64,000 bases of DNA, from contig SNVD02000321.1 in NCBI GenBank assembly GCA_013180625.2, forward strand, positions 1-64,000, written 5' to 3'. Positions within the stretch are counted from its first letter, which is position 1, and each line of letters begins with the position of its first letter. The position numbers were made by a program, and so were the translations under genes. The notes beneath the pieces are model-generated. The model did not search any database and was not told the origin of the DNA. It saw nothing but the letters and a program-made list of their open reading frames with translations. Shown here piece after piece: positions 1 through 11,205 of this stretch. Source of the DNA: Boswellia sacra. Its lineage: Eukaryota; Streptophyta; Magnoliopsida; Sapindales; Burseraceae.

Positions 1-2010
1 CAATTATCTCTTTTAATTTTCTAGTGTATCCAATTATGAAACAATTATCCATCCATATATCTAATTTAGAGATCTCTTCTAATTTTCTCTCTTTTGAGGG
101 ATTACATGTGTCACAATCTTCCATATAAATGAATTCAATTTTTAATCAACTTAATATAACCGTATAACACATATTCCAATTTATAATAGATCAAACAATT
201 AACCAAAACTTAATTAAATCAATTAAGCTCTTGGTTCGTATTTTTCTCAAGTAGTGTTTTGGTGTTCAAACCCAAAAAACTGAACAAATAAAGAACAACA
301 TATTGAAATAATTAAGCACATCCTCATCAAGAATCAGTTGCATAGGTTCGTTTATAATAAATAATATATAACATTTATCTAGAATTTGGACTTTGAGGTG
401 ATGACGAAACCCAAGAAAGAAAGAGCTAAATATTGTTGAAATTTCAACGTATTGCGGAGGCTTCTATGCTGCTAATATATAAATTAATTATTGTTTTCAT
501 ATAAGCATTGAATTGCATGCAATTGAGCCCTTAATGTATGCTACAATGCACTATTCTCCATGTGAGTGTACATCATCAAAAATAAAAAAAAGTTTAGTAT
601 ATTGAATAAACTTTGTAATAAACAATATCAGGAGATTCCTAAATAAATTTCTAAAATGAGTTCAAATTAAATGGGGTAAGCTTCTATTCTCGAATCTCGA
701 ATACTTCTTTGCTCATCCAAGAGAAATTTTGGTTGTCAGCCTCTTAACTCTCCCAGCCTGGAACTCTGGGTTTGACTCACATAAATTAAGCGGAAATGTC
801 TTTATTTTTCTGTGTCATGATATGGAGGAGATCTAAATATACAAATAAGATCGATACCATAGGTTAACTTATCAGCAATAATTTAAGAAATGAAAAATAA
901 ATAGTATCTGTCAATAACTTAATCAATATATATATTTTTTCTCAATCTCTGTCCAAAAGTCTAATTAATGAAGAGATCATTATAAGTAGTTTTCTTAGCC
1001 AAAATGAGAGCAATAAGATGATCCTGTATGGTGTAAATCTTCGCTAACATATTACCTAAAATTTTTCACAATTAATAATAATAATAAGCTAATTAAGCTG
1101 TACAACTCAGTAAATCGATTCCGAATGAATACTAATTGCTTGCTTTCTTACCAGGCAGATGTGTTTACGTTGCTTCTAGAGTTTTGTTGCCTTAAATAGA
1201 TGTCTACATATGTATATAGACGCATGGCAAGGCTCCTCGGTTACGGTCAATTAAGGATAAGGCCACTAATTGAAGCATAAGATAACACCACTTCATTCAA
1301 GAGAGTCACATTAAAGTGAGGAAATAATTAATGTCCATCGATGTCTAGCTGTGGTTAATGCCCAATTAAGAAACAGAATTTAAGCAAGCACTATTAATTA
1401 AGAGCTTAATAAAGTAAGCTCGGTCTCTTAACGGGGCTGCAATAGTGGTTATATTTGAGAAAATAATAAAATAAATCCAACTTTTAAGCTAATTAATTTT
1501 TACAAATCATAGTTATCCTTAAGGTCTTGTCATCTCCCTAACCTAGTTAGCTGCTAGCTAGGCTCTGCATGATGGCCTTTCATATATACTAGGCAATTTA
1601 TTGTATCTAGGATTGATCAGATGATCTAATTTAATATCGTCAACATGATATTCTAATTAATTAAATTTTTAAATAAACAATACTTCTTGTATTTCTTATG
1701 GTAAAAGGCAAGTAAAGATCAATACTACAGAACTCCACAAGATTCAACAAGGGCACTTAAGTAATTGGGGCGAGCACTTGCTTTGAAGTCAAGAAGTTGG
1801 CGTGATGGATGACTTGCTCTTAAAATGTTATCATGGCAAAACCCAACTCGATGTCTCACTTTGGATTACCAAAATAACCTTACGAGGGAAAAATCAATAA
1901 ACGGAAATAAATGAAGAAGACGGAAAGAAGGGTGACAATGTGATTTAAAAAAAAAATACAGACACACAAGCGCACGCGCACAATTAACAGTTATATTTAT
2001 ATATGCCCAT
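1..2010. other. AT-rich intergenic stretch, no gene seen
   Basis: I see no open frame of useful length, no RNA gene and no recognisable transposon protein. The stretch is AT-rich with short homopolymers, and a small CA/CG-rich simple run lies near 1960-1982. It ends at the target-site duplication of the outer copia element. Confidence 0.6.
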
Positions 2011-2016
2011 CAAAAA

Positions 2017-2410
2017 TACTATAATCTAAGTATAGAATAAGTGTAATATTTATCTTAATGTATGTTAATGTCGGAGAAAGGAAAGAAGATGGCGTGTGGA
2101 ATGGTAAGCATTTATTAGATTAGAAATTGGAAGTAGAAGAGGAGAGATAAAGTGGTGGAAAATGGGATGAAGATGGAAGTCAAGGCGAGGAGACAAGAGG
2201 GGATAAGATAGAAGGAAAGAGAGAGAGAGAGAGAAGGTAAAAGTATATCTTTTACTTCCCTTTTCTATCTATCACAAAAACAAAAGGGCAAGGGGTATAT
2301 ATAGGAAGCCTTACCAGCTCAAGTTACCCGCTTATATAATGTAAATATTTATCTTTGATTATAAATAGGAAAGATATTTAATACTTTGTAAAATTTCTAA
2401 CATTTCACAA
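2017..2410 (-). repeat. 3' LTR of outer copia element
   Basis: This is the downstream LTR of the minus-strand element. It matches 14708-15091 over its whole length with substitutions and small indels. It contains a GA-rich run near 2218-2234 and a TATATATA-like stretch near 2298-2304. The minus-strand purine tract CTAAAGGAGAAGTA directly abuts it at 2411-2424, as expected for a 3' LTR. Confidence 0.8.
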
Positions 2411-2424
2411 TACTTCTCCTTTAG
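2411..2424 (-). promoter_or_regulatory. Polypurine tract of outer copia element
   Basis: Read on the minus strand this is a purine-rich string next to the 3' LTR, the position where plus-strand DNA synthesis is primed in LTR retrotransposons. The assignment rests on position and composition. Confidence 0.55.
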
Positions 2425-2639
2425 ATATTTTTACTCTCTTAGGATAATTATAATTATAGCTGACTTTATCAAGAAAAAACCCAATGGAATAAAAACCTCA
2501 GCAAAGAAATATAATTATATCCTAAGTGACATGGACGTGCTTTACTGTTCATTAAAAACATTACCAGTAAAACTCAATGAAAAAAACCTGACTAAGGAAG
2601 AAAGAGTACAATATACATAAATATCCAGAATACTCCCCT

Positions 2640-3177
2640 TGATGACAACTCCCCCTGATTATATCAACAAAACAATACTCTTTATCAACTTGGTTGCTTG
2701 CTGAGTTGCCACATGCCAATGTCGTATACTAGTTTCTCAAATGTTGATGTCGGTAATGTCTTAGTAAACAAATCTGCAAGATTATTGTTGGAATGGATTT
2801 GTTTCACATCAATTTTTCTGCTTTCTTGAAGTTCATGCGCGTAGAAGAACTTTGGAGAAATATGTTTGGTTTGATCTCCCTTGATATATCCTCCTCTAAT
2901 TTATGTTATACAAGTTGCATTATCTTCATATATAATTGTTGAAGAATCTATTGTAGGAGATAATCCAGATGAATTTTGGATGTGTTCAATAATAGACCGT
3001 AACCATATACATTCTCGGTTGGCTTCATGTAATGCAAGGATTTCATAATGATTAGAAGAAATAGCAACCAAAGTTGCTTTGTAGAACGCCATGAAATTGC
3101 GACCCCGTTATAGGTAAAAACATATCCAGTTTGTGATCGTGCTTTATGGGGATCAGATAAATAACCGATATCAGCAT
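2640..3177 (-). pseudogene. RNase H end of outer copia pol (left fragment)
   Basis: Minus-strand frames here match the C-terminal RNase H part of copia polyproteins. At 2901-3092 there is a serine/asparagine motif followed by EILALHEANRECIWLR and then YEDNATC with the conserved acidic residue. The reading continues with degenerate matches to the usual end of pol down to about 2640. The fragment is cut at 3177 by the nested element and its other half resumes at 10147. Stops interrupt it. Confidence 0.75.
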
Positions 3178-3384
3178 TGTTAGCCCTAAGGCTACATTAT
3201 AATTTTGATGATAACAATACACATTGATTTACTAACATGTTTATTTATGTGCAAGAGTAAGATCATTGAAATAATTTTAAAATCAAGAAGAGGCTTATTA
3301 AAATGAAGTGTTGAAGCTAAGGAGAAGAGTACATGTTAAAGGCACCAAAGTTTAAGAACAAGGATTGACTTAAGGAATGTGACA

Positions 3385-4135
3385 CATGAGTAATGTTCAA
3401 TCAATTGGTCATATATCTCTCTACAAATATCCAAATGACGTGATTCTTGAGCCTTTGGAAAGCTTACTCAATTTATAACATTTCATATGTTTTAATGAAA
3501 TTCAAATTTCAAGTGCAAGGTTGTCCAAATCATTATGCAATTTGAAAGATAAATGGAAGCAGCTGACATGAGCACCGAATACTCCTTTGGACATATCTTG
3601 AGCTAGAAAAATCAAAATGACTTGATTCTTATGGCATTGGAAACATGACTTAATGAAGAACATTTCATATGTTTTGAAAAAATTCAAATTTCAAACAGAA
3701 AGCCGACATAATTGACATGAAATTTGGTGGACTGACATAAAGAAAAAAAATCAACTCACATGAGCACCGAATGGGTTTTTAGCCATATCTTAAGATAGAG
3801 ATATCCAAATGCTTTGATTCTTAATATTTTGGAAAGCTTATTCAAATATGCAGATCTTTTATTTTTTGAAGAAATTTAAATTTCAAACGAAAGGCTGACA
3901 GAATTATCATTCAATTTGATGGGCTGACACAAGAAAGAAAAATCAAGTCACATGAGCACCGAATGGTGTTTTAGCCATATCTTGAGCTACAGATATCCAA
4001 ATGACTTGATTCTTGATGCGTTGGAAAGATTATTCAAACATGAAAATCTTTTATATTTTGAAGATTTTCAAATTTCAAAGGAAACATTGACAAAAATGAT
4101 AGACAAAATTACGGTTTTTATGGTGGGCAAAAAAT
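3385..4135 (+). repeat. Four tandem units of about 190 bp inside the 5' LTR
   Basis: Units start with CATGAG at 3385, 3567, 3759 and 3951, giving periods of 182, 192 and 192 bp. Each has the same order of motifs: a CATATCTTGAGCTA-type string, GACTTGATTCTT, TTGGAAA and AAATTCAAATTTCAAA. The units have diverged from one another, but the same four starts recur in the 3' LTR at 8569, 8751, 8943 and 9135 with identical spacing, so the array predates this insertion. Confidence 0.85.
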
Positions 4136-4181
4136 TAATTTGGAGTTGGTGTCTTCACTTGACTAAGTTCATCCCATTTGC

Positions 4182-4190
4182 CTATAAAAG
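4182..4190 (+). promoter_or_regulatory. TATA box of the inner element's LTR promoter
   Basis: CTATAAAAG lies between the two internal repeat arrays of the LTR and is conserved in the 3' LTR at about 9362. This is the probable core promoter of the element; the transcription start was not determined. Confidence 0.6.
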
Positions 4191-4391
4191 GAGCCCTTCT
4201 CCCATGCATTCAAGAAGAGCAAAAGAAGCATCTATCAAGCAAAAAACAAGAGAAATATCAAATCTAGAGAGCTTTTATATTCTTTATCTACTCTTTGAAG
4301 AGAGTTGTACTTTTGTTGTAAAAATTAACCTTGTTCTTGTATTGTGGTGAGAGTGAGATATTCTTGTAAAGGATAATAGTTATCCTTGAGA

Positions 4392-4650
4392 GAACTCTTG
4401 TTGTGTGTTATCAAGAGTTGAAAGAAGTTTCCTTGGTGAGGTTGTTCATCAAGAAGAACTCTTGGTGTGGTGTTATCAAGAGTTGAGGAAGTTGCCTTGG
4501 TGAGGTTGTTCATCAAGAAGAACTCTTGGTGTGGTGTTATCAAGAGTTGAAGGAAGTTGCCTTGGTGAGGTTGTTCATCAAGAAGAACTCTTGGTGTGGT
4601 GTTATCAAGAGTTGGAAGAAAAAGTCTTGGTGAGGTTGTTCATCAAGCAA
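4392..4650 (+). repeat. Tandem array of about 64-bp units in the 5' LTR
   Basis: GAACTCTTG recurs at 4392, 4456, 4520 and 4585, each followed by GTTATCAAGAGTTG and then GGTGAGGTTGTTCATCAAG. The strings GAACTCTTG and CAAGAGTT are inverted relative to each other, so each unit can form a hairpin. The array lies downstream of the TATA box and is likely in the transcript leader. The 3' LTR carries the same array. Confidence 0.85.
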
Positions 4651-4966
4651 GTTGTAAAGATTTCTACAACTTAGTGGAAAGCCTAGCTTGTGGAGCTAGG
4701 AGCCCGTGGACGTAGGCAAGGTTTGCCGAACCACGTAAATTGAGTTTGCACTCTCTCTATCCCTATCCTCTTTACATTTACTTGCACTTGTGATTGTTCT
4801 TTATTCCCATTCTCTTTATTGCATTCTATTTTCGTCTTCTTCACCTTTGTTTTTAAAGAAATATTTAACTAATTTTAAACTTTCAAGAAAAGTTTTATAA
4901 ATCCATTTTGATAAATAAAAACCCAATTCACCCCCCCTCTTGGGTTGCCATACCTGGGTCAATAAG

Positions 4967-4984
4967 TGGTATCAGAGCAAGGTT
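4967..4984 (+). promoter_or_regulatory. Primer binding site, initiator tRNA-Met type
   Basis: TGGTATCAGAGCAAGGTT starts two bases after the 5' LTR. This is the standard complement of the 3' end of plant initiator tRNA-Met used by many copia and gypsy elements. Confidence 0.9.
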
Positions 4985-5019
4985 GCTCAATTTTTTAAAT
5001 CTTAATCGATTTTTGAGCT

Positions 5020-6253
5020 ATGGCAACTTTTAATTCAACTTCATATGTTGAGGGACTTTCTATCTCTAGACCTCCATTTTTTAATGGAAGTGATTACTCT
5101 TATTGGAAAACTAGAATGAGTATTTTCTTGAAATCTTTTGATTATGATTTGTGGTCTATTGTTTTGGAAGGACCTTTTGTTCCTACCAAAATTGAAAATG
5201 GGGAATGCATGCTTAAAGAACCTAAAGAGTTTAGTGAAGATGATAAAAAGAAATTGAGTTTGAATGCTAAAGCTATGAATTTGTTGTATTGTGCTCTAGA
5301 TAGAAATGAGTTTAATAGAATATCTACTTGTTCTACGGCACAAGAAATATGGCACACACTTGAAGTAACTCATGAAGGAACTAGTCAAGTTAAAGAATCC
5401 AAAATTAGTATGCTAGTTCATAGTTATGAGCTTTTTAAGATGAAATCGGATGAATCAATTTCTGAAATGTTTACTAGATTTACGGATATTATTAATAGTT
5501 TGAAATCTCTTGGTAAATCTTATTCTAATATTGAAATGGTGAGAAAGATTCTTAGGTGTCTACCAAAATCTTGGGAGCCAAAGGTGACGGCAATTCAAGA
5601 AGCAAAGGACCTTATCAAACTACCATTAGAAGAACTTATGGGTTCTCTCATGACTCATGAAATTACCTTGAAGGAGAATGAAGAAGATTGCGAAGTGGCA
5701 AACATGTGCTTCATGGCTTTAAGAGAAGATGAGGTAAGTATTCTAAATTATGATCCTAAACTTTCATATAATGAATTACTTGAAGAATTCCAAAATTTAC
5801 ATGTGCAAGTTGATAAGCAAAATTCAAAAATCAATGCTTTCAAAAAGAAGTCAAAAATTATGTTATCTCAATTAGAAGAGTTGGTGGAAATAAATGAAGC
5901 TTTAGAAAATAAAAATGAAATTTTAAAGCAAAAAGATTTTGAAAGTTTGGAAAGTCAAATACATTTATTAAAAACTGAAAATGAACATTTTAAAACAAAA
6001 GAATTTTGATAAATTGGAGAAACAAAATGCTATTTTGAAAAAGGAAAATAATGACTTAAAAAACATTGTTGATAGTTTTACAAAAAGCACAAAAAATTTG
6101 AATTCTATGTTACAAAACCAAAGGTGCGTTTTTGATAAAAGAGGGTTAGGATATAAAACTCATAAAACTCAAAACTATTTTAAAAACTATTTTGTTCATG
6201 CATCTTCTAGGAATAATCCTAATCATTCATGTACTTATTGTGGAAGAAAATGA
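5020..6253 (+). pseudogene. gag of inner Sirevirus-like element, frameshifted
   Basis: The first frame (5020-6009, 329 codons) begins MATFNSTSYVEG and has the copia gag core: PPFFNGSDYSYWKTRM near residue 18, an EIWHTLEVTHEG block near 108, and a lysine- and glutamate-rich coiled coil after about residue 250. At about 6000 the frame shifts, and a second frame continues to 6253. That second frame ends in the zinc knuckle: CTYCGRK is followed by a TGA codon where a Gly is expected, and HKVHSC follows. The CCHC residues are therefore present but split by a stop. The protein would normally form the virus-like particle and bind RNA. Confidence 0.8.
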
Positions 6254-6420
6254 CACAAAGTGCATTCTTGCTATATTAAGAGAAATCCTAATTTGAAACA
6301 AATATGGGTTCCAAAAAGTACCATAACTAACTCCCAAGGACCCAAAAACATTTGGGTACCAAAAAGTTGCTTTTTGAATATTGATTGTAGAAACAAAGGA
6401 GTGGCAAACACAAGTGTTAC

Positions 6421-8060
6421 TTAGATAGTGGATGCTCAAGGCATATGACCGGAGATGCCTCTAAGTTCTCAAGATTAATCATCAAGAAAGGAGGATATGT
6501 GACCTTCGGTGATAATGCCAAAGGAAGGGTAATCAGACATGGTGATATTGGTAACCCTTCTTCACCTATTATTAAAAATGTTTTGCTTGTTAATGGTTTA
6601 AAACATGATTTGATTAGCATTAGTCGATTGTGTGATAAGGATATTTTGTTTTTTAGCCTAATAGATGTGTGATTAAGGATTTTAGTAACAATAAGATATT
6701 ATTTGTTGGTAATAGATGTGGTAATATTTATACAATTGATATTGATGTTAATGATCATGTAGAAAATTGTTTCATTGTTAATCATGATGCTTGGTTATGG
6801 CATAGAAGATTAGGTCATGCTAGCATGGACACAATTTCAAAAATTTCTAAAAATGCTTTAGTTGATGGTCTTCCAAAAATAAAATTTGAAAAAGGATAAT
6901 ATTTGTGATGCTTGTCAATTTGGAAAACAAGTGAGAACTTCTTTTAAATAAAAGAAATTTATTTCAACAAATAAACCTCTACAATTACTTCATTTGGATT
7001 TATTTGGACCATCAAGAACTCAAAGCCTTGGTGGAAAGTATTATTTTTTTTGTTATTGTGGATGATTATTCAAGATTTACTTGGGTGTTATTCTTGAAAA
7101 CTAAAAATGAGATTACACAAACTTTTTCAAACTTTGCAAAAAGAATCCAAAATCAAAAAGAATATTATATTGTGTCTATTAGGAGTTATCATGGTGGTGA
7201 AGTAGACAATGTTGCATTTGAAAATCTTTGTGATGAAAATGGTTTTGAACATATTTTTTCCGCACCTAGAACTCCACAACAAAATAGTGTTGTTGAGAGG
7301 AAAAATTGGACTATCCAAGAAATGGCTAGGACCATGTTACTTGAAAATAATTTGCCAAAATATTTTTGGGCCGAAGCTATTAATACTGCATGCTTTATAA
7401 TCAATAGAGTCCATATTAGAGCTTTAATAAAGAAAACTCCTTATGAACTTTGGAAAGGAAGAAAACCCAACATTGGATTTTTTAAAGTTTTTGGATGTAA
7501 ATGTTTTATTTTAAACACCAAGGATATCCTTGAAAAATTTGATGCAAAAGCCGATATTTGAATTTTTTGTTGGCTACTCCAACCATAGTAAAGCATATAG
7601 AGTTTTTAATAAAAAGACTCTTGCTATTGAAGATTCTATGCATGTTGAATTTGATGAAACTAATGTGATTTCTTCAAAGAATTTAGATAATGATATCGTT
7701 GAGGTAGAAAGGCAAATCAAGGAATCAAGGCTTGATGAAAAGAGCCAAGATAAATTACAACTTCAACAAGAAAAGCTTGAAGAAGTAAATGATTCTTCCC
7801 AAGAATTACCAAAGGAATGGAGGTATAGAAAAGCTTACCCTAAAGATCTCATTATTGGTGAACCATCATAAGGTATGAGAACTAGATCTTCTTTTGGGAA
7901 CTTTTGTAATCATTTTGCATTTATCTCTCAATTTGAACCAAAATCTTTTAAAGAAGCCAAAAATGATGAAAGTTTGATTTTGGCTATGCAAGAAGAATTG
8001 AACCAATTTAAGAGAAATCAAGTTTGGGAATTAGTCCCTAGACCTAAATATGACTAAACC
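6421..8060 (+). pseudogene. Truncated pol (protease, integrase, start of RT) of inner element
   Basis: Fragments appear in pol order but in several frames. A protease motif DSGCSRHMTGD lies at about 6426. A GAG-preINT region with WHRRLGHASMDTISK is near 6798, followed by a CDAC zinc-binding pair near 6908. The integrase core at 7004-7561 includes VDDYSRFTWV, then a GFEH-FSAPRTPQQN-VVERKN block and a WAEAINTACFIINR block. RT starts with NQVWELVPRPKYD at about 8017 and ends at a stop. None of the later RT motifs follows, so the catalytic part is deleted. Confidence 0.8.
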
Positions 8061-8361
8061 CCTTAGTCAAGATATATTTTGCATAATTAGAAGAGAATTA
8101 GGCATGTTGGATATGTCTTAATTTTGTTTTTATATGATAATCTTTGAATGGTAGCATATGTTAAGGGGGAGAATATATTTAGGGGGAGTAGTTAATTTGA
8201 TTACATCTTTTTGATGATAACAAAAGGGGAAGAAATAGTTGGATTGCTTATATTCATAACAAGTGCCATTTTTTTGTTTATTCTTGATTTTATTTTCATT
8301 CTTGATTTTAGATTATATTTTAAAGCAATCAATGGTTTGTCATCATCAAAAAATGGGAGAT
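8061..8361 (+). other. Post-pol segment and polypurine tract of inner element
   Basis: No protein match is visible here. The stretch holds AAGGGGGAGAA near 8164, AGGGGGAG near 8181, AAAAGGGGAAG near 8221 and finally AAAAAATGGGAGA at 8349-8360, directly before the 3' LTR. The last is the polypurine tract; the earlier ones are purine tracts of the kind common in Sirevirus-type elements. Confidence 0.65.
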
Positions 8362-10146
8362 TGTTAGCCCTAAGGCTACATTATAATTTTGATGATAACA
8401 ATACACATTAATTTACTAACATGTTTATTTATGTGCAAGAGTAAGATCATTGAAATAATTTTAAAATCAAGAAGAGGCTTATTAAAATGAAGTGTTAAAG
8501 CTAAGGAGAAGACTACATGTTAAAGGCAACAAAGTTTAAGAACAAGGATTGACTCAAGGAATGTGACACATGAGCAATATTCAATCAATTGGTCATATAT
8601 ATCTCTACGAATATCCAAATGATGTGATTCTTGAGCCTTTGGAAAGCTTACTCAATTTATAACATTTCATATGTTTTAATGAAATTCAAATTTCAAGTGC
8701 AAAGTTGTCCAAATCATCATGCAAGTTGAAAGACAAATGGAAGTAGCTGACATGAGCACCGAATACTCCTTTGGACATATCTTGAGCTAGAAAAAATCAA
8801 AATGACTTGATTCTTGTGGCATTGGAAATATGACTTAATGAAGAACATTTCATATGTTTTGAAAAAATTCAAATTTCAAACAGAAGGCCGACATAATTGA
8901 CATGCAATTCGGTAGACTGACATAAAGAAGAAAAATCAACTCACATGAGCACCGAATGGTTTTTTGGCCATATCTTAAGATACAGATATCCAAATGCTTT
9001 GATTCTTAATGTTTTGGAAATTGTATTCAAATATGCAGATCTTTTATGTTTTAAATAAATTCAAATTTCAAACGGAAGGCTGACAGAATTATCATTCATT
9101 TTGGTGGACTGACACAAGAAAGAAAAATCAAGTCACATGAGCACTGAATGGTGTTTTGGCCATATCTTGAGCTACAGATATCCAAATGACTTGATTCTTA
9201 ATGCGTTGGAAAGCTTATTCAAACATGCAAATCTTTTATGTTTCACAGATTTTCAAATTTCAAAGGGAACATTGACAAAAATGACAGACAAAATTACGAT
9301 TTTTATGGTGGGTAAAAAATTTGGAGTTGGTGTCTTCACTTGACTAAGTTCATCCCATTTGCCTATAAAAGGAGCCCTTCTCCCATGCATTCAAGAAGAG
9401 CAAGAGAAGCATCTATCAAGCAAAAAACAAGAGAAATATCAAATCTAGAGAGCTTTTATATTCTTTATCTACTCTTTGAAGAGAGTTGTACTTTTGTTGT
9501 AAAAATTAACCTTGTTCTTGTATTGTGGTGAGAGTGAGATATTCTTGTAAAGGATAATAGTTATCCTTGAGAGAACTCTTGTTGTGTGTTATCAAGAGTT
9601 GAAGGAAGTTTCCTTGGTGAGGTTGTTCATCAAGAAGAACTCTTGGTGTGGTGTTATCAAGAGTTGAAGAAAGTTGCCTTGGTGAGGTTGTTCATCAAGA
9701 AGAACTCTTGGTGTGGTGTTATCAAGAGTTGAAGGAAGTTGCCTTGGTGAGGTTGTTCATCAAGAAGAACTCTTGGTGTGGTGTTATCAAGAGTTGGAAG
9801 AAAAAGTCTTGGTGAGGTTGTTCATCAAGCAAGTTGTAAAGATTTCTACAACTTAGTGGAAAGCCTAGCTCGTGGAGCTAGGAGCCCGTGGACGTAGGCA
9901 AGGTTTGCCGAACCACGTACATCGAGTTTGCACTCTCTCTATCCCTATCCTCTTTATATTTACTTGCACTTGTGATTGTTCTTTATTCTCATTCTCTTGA
10001 TTGCATTCTATTTTCATCTTCTTCACCTTTGTTCTTAAAAAAAGATTTAACTAATTTTGAACTTTCAAGAAAAGTTTTATAAATCCATTTTGATAAATAA
10101 AAACCCAATTCACCCCCCCTCTTGGGTTGCCATACCTGGGTCAATA
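8362..10146 (+). repeat. 3' LTR of inner Sirevirus-like element
   Basis: This is the direct copy of 3178-4964, with the same two tandem arrays and the TATA box at about 9362. It is followed by AGCAT and then by the RT coding region of the outer element. Confidence 0.9.
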
Positions 10147-11205
10147 AGCATATCCAACTAAACCATGATTTTCAGAAAGCTCATATGAAAAGAATAATCC
10201 CAAATCAGTGGTTCCTCGAAGATATCAAAAAATATGTTTAATCTCATTCCAATGCCGTCTGGTAGGTGTAGAACTAAATCTTGTTAATAAATTTACTGCA
10301 AATGCAATATCTGGCCTTGTACACTGTGTCAAATACATTAATACACCTATAGCATTCGGATACGTACTTATGAACCAAGTATCTGTTCATCATCCTCTTT
10401 AGGATAGAATGGATCCTTTTTGGAATCAAGGGATCAAACCACCATTGGGGTACTCAATGGATAAGCTTTATCCATATTCAACCATTTTAAAATCTTTTTT
10501 GTATATGCTAACTGATGAACAAGTATACCAGTTAACATATGCTCGATCTGCAAGCCAAGACAGTATTTTATTTTTCCCAAATATTTCATTTCAAATTCTC
10601 TTTTCAAATATTCAGCAGCATTCTGGATCTCATCAAGAGTCCCAATTAAATTCATGTCATCGACATATATTGTTATAATAGCAAAATTGAATTCTGACTT
10701 CTTTATAAACACACAAGGGCATATTGGATTATTAATTTATCCTTCTTTAATCAAGTATTCACTAAGGCGGTTGTACCACATTTGCCCTGATTGTTTCAAT
10801 CCATACGGGGATCTTTGTAATTTGACTGAACACACACTCCTTGGCTGTGTTTTAATTGTTTCAGGCAATTGAAATTCTTTAGGAAGTTTCATATATATGT
10901 CAAAATCTAATTTAACATATAAGTAAGCAGTAACCACATCCGTAAGGCGCATAAGAAGTTTTTCTGAGACTGTCAAATTGATCAAATATCTAAAAGTGAT
11001 TTTATCCATTACCAGAGCATAAGTTTCATCAAAATCAATACCTGGTCTTTAAGAAAACCCTTGAGCCACTAAAAGGGCTTTATATCTGATAATCTCGTTT
11101 TTCTCATTTCGTTTTCTAGTAAGCACCCATTTGTATCCAGTAGGTTTTACATCAATTGGCATTCGGAGTACTGGTCCGAAAACTTCACGTTTAGCCAAAG
11201 AAGCT
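10147..11205 (-). pseudogene. RT of outer copia element (right fragment)
   Basis: Minus-strand frames give a nearly complete copia RT. In order they show GYKWV near 11130, YALVMDKITFRYLI near 11000, LKQSGQMWYNRLSEYL at about 10785, and the catalytic box TIYVDDMNLIG near 10664. They continue past KYLGKIKYCLGLQIEH to a TRPDIAFAVNLLTRFS block near 10310. Several in-frame stops and one frame change inactivate it. The fragment ends at the nested insertion, and the RNase H part continues at 3177. Confidence 0.8.

Larger units (their letters stand above)
3178..4964 (+). repeat. 5' LTR of inner Sirevirus-like element
   Basis: The LTR begins TGTTAGCCC and ends CAATA, directly before the primer binding site. 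It contains two internal tandem arrays and a TATA box, listed separately. The first 250 bp differ from the 3' copy at about ten positions by eye. Confidence 0.9.
3178..10146 (+). mobile_element. Inner Sirevirus-like Ty1/copia retrotransposon, RT deleted
   Basis: Long direct repeats (3178-4964 and 8362-10146) flank gag and partial pol remains. The element has an initiator-Met-type primer binding site TGGTATCAGAGC at 4967, a purine tract before the 3' LTR, and the duplication AGCAT at 3173-3177 and 10147-10151. The large gag with a coiled-coil tail, the long LTRs and the GGGGAGA-type tracts after pol are typical of Sirevirus-type copia elements. Pol stops at the start of RT, so RT and RNase H are missing. 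The target was the RT-RNase H junction of the outer element. Confidence 0.9.

Noticed and set aside
4392..4650. CRISPR-like array
   Set aside because: The repeat period of 64 bp has no unique spacers, and the array sits inside a plant LTR and is copied in the other LTR.
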